Source: Burkholderiales bacterium
GTDB taxonomy: Bacteria > Pseudomonadota > Gammaproteobacteria > Burkholderiales > SG8-39
Reading direction: 5' to 3'
NCBI GenBank assembly: GCA_016649475.1
Contig: JAENXP010000169.1
Location: 1 to 6,044, forward strand
Length of the DNA: 6,044 nucleotides
The translations under genes and the position numbers were made by a program. Of this stretch, positions 6,038 to 6,044 are shown one piece after another. Numbering within the stretch: position 1 is the first letter of the stretch; each line of letters opens with the position of its first letter. Below the pieces are notes generated by a model. The model was not told the DNA's origin, did not search any database, and saw only the letters and a list, made by a program, of their open reading frames with translations.

Positions 6038-6044
6038 TTTATCG

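Noticed and set aside
5879..6044. Frame open to the right edge after the operon
   Set aside because: 55 codons without a stop is not unusual in GC-rich DNA. It has no ribosome binding site or family resemblance, and it runs through the AT-rich promoter-like patch.
1..6044. CRISPR array, insertion sequence, integrase or attachment site
   Set aside because: I looked for regularly spaced repeats, terminal inverted repeats with a transposase and tRNA-end duplications, and saw none.

Overview
The window reads as a chromosomal segment of a betaproteobacterium, most likely Burkholderiales. That is inferred from the protein families, the GC-rich codon use and the gene style; no taxonomic marker such as rRNA is present. 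All genes I can support lie on the + strand. Long open frames on the - strand are shadows.

Layout: 1-578 is non-coding as far as I can tell. It holds a strong hairpin (128-151), a cluster of short repeats (271-309), a perfect TATAAT box (385-390) and a roughly 180-nt leader with a 6-bp hairpin near its predicted 5' end. 579-2816 encodes a full-length monomeric NADP-dependent isocitrate dehydrogenase, a TCA-cycle enzyme that appears to be a single-gene unit. 2817-3091 is intergenic, with a palindrome just after the stop, a 10-bp direct repeat, a 10-bp palindrome and an extended -10 box.

3092-5877 is a compact four-gene operon: a NIPSNAP-family protein, an RraA-like aldolase-family protein, an HpcH/HpaI class II aldolase and a D-isomer-specific 2-hydroxyacid dehydrogenase. 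The last two overlap by ATGA. The two aldolase-type enzymes would cleave hydroxy-oxo-acids to pyruvate or a related 2-oxoacid. The dehydrogenase could reduce the 2-oxoacid or interconvert it with its hydroxyacid. The substrate cannot be read from the sequence. The set looks like an accessory carboxylate or sugar-acid degradation module whose products could enter the TCA cycle, but nothing links it functionally to the isocitrate dehydrogenase gene beyond adjacency.

5878-6044 is a short non-coding tail. It has a weak terminator-like hairpin and, at the very edge, a perfect TTGACA box overlapping an 8-bp palindrome. This looks like the left half of a regulated promoter for a gene beyond the window.

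Nothing here is a clear new defence or mobile system. The most interesting item is the uncharacterised four-gene catabolic operon.
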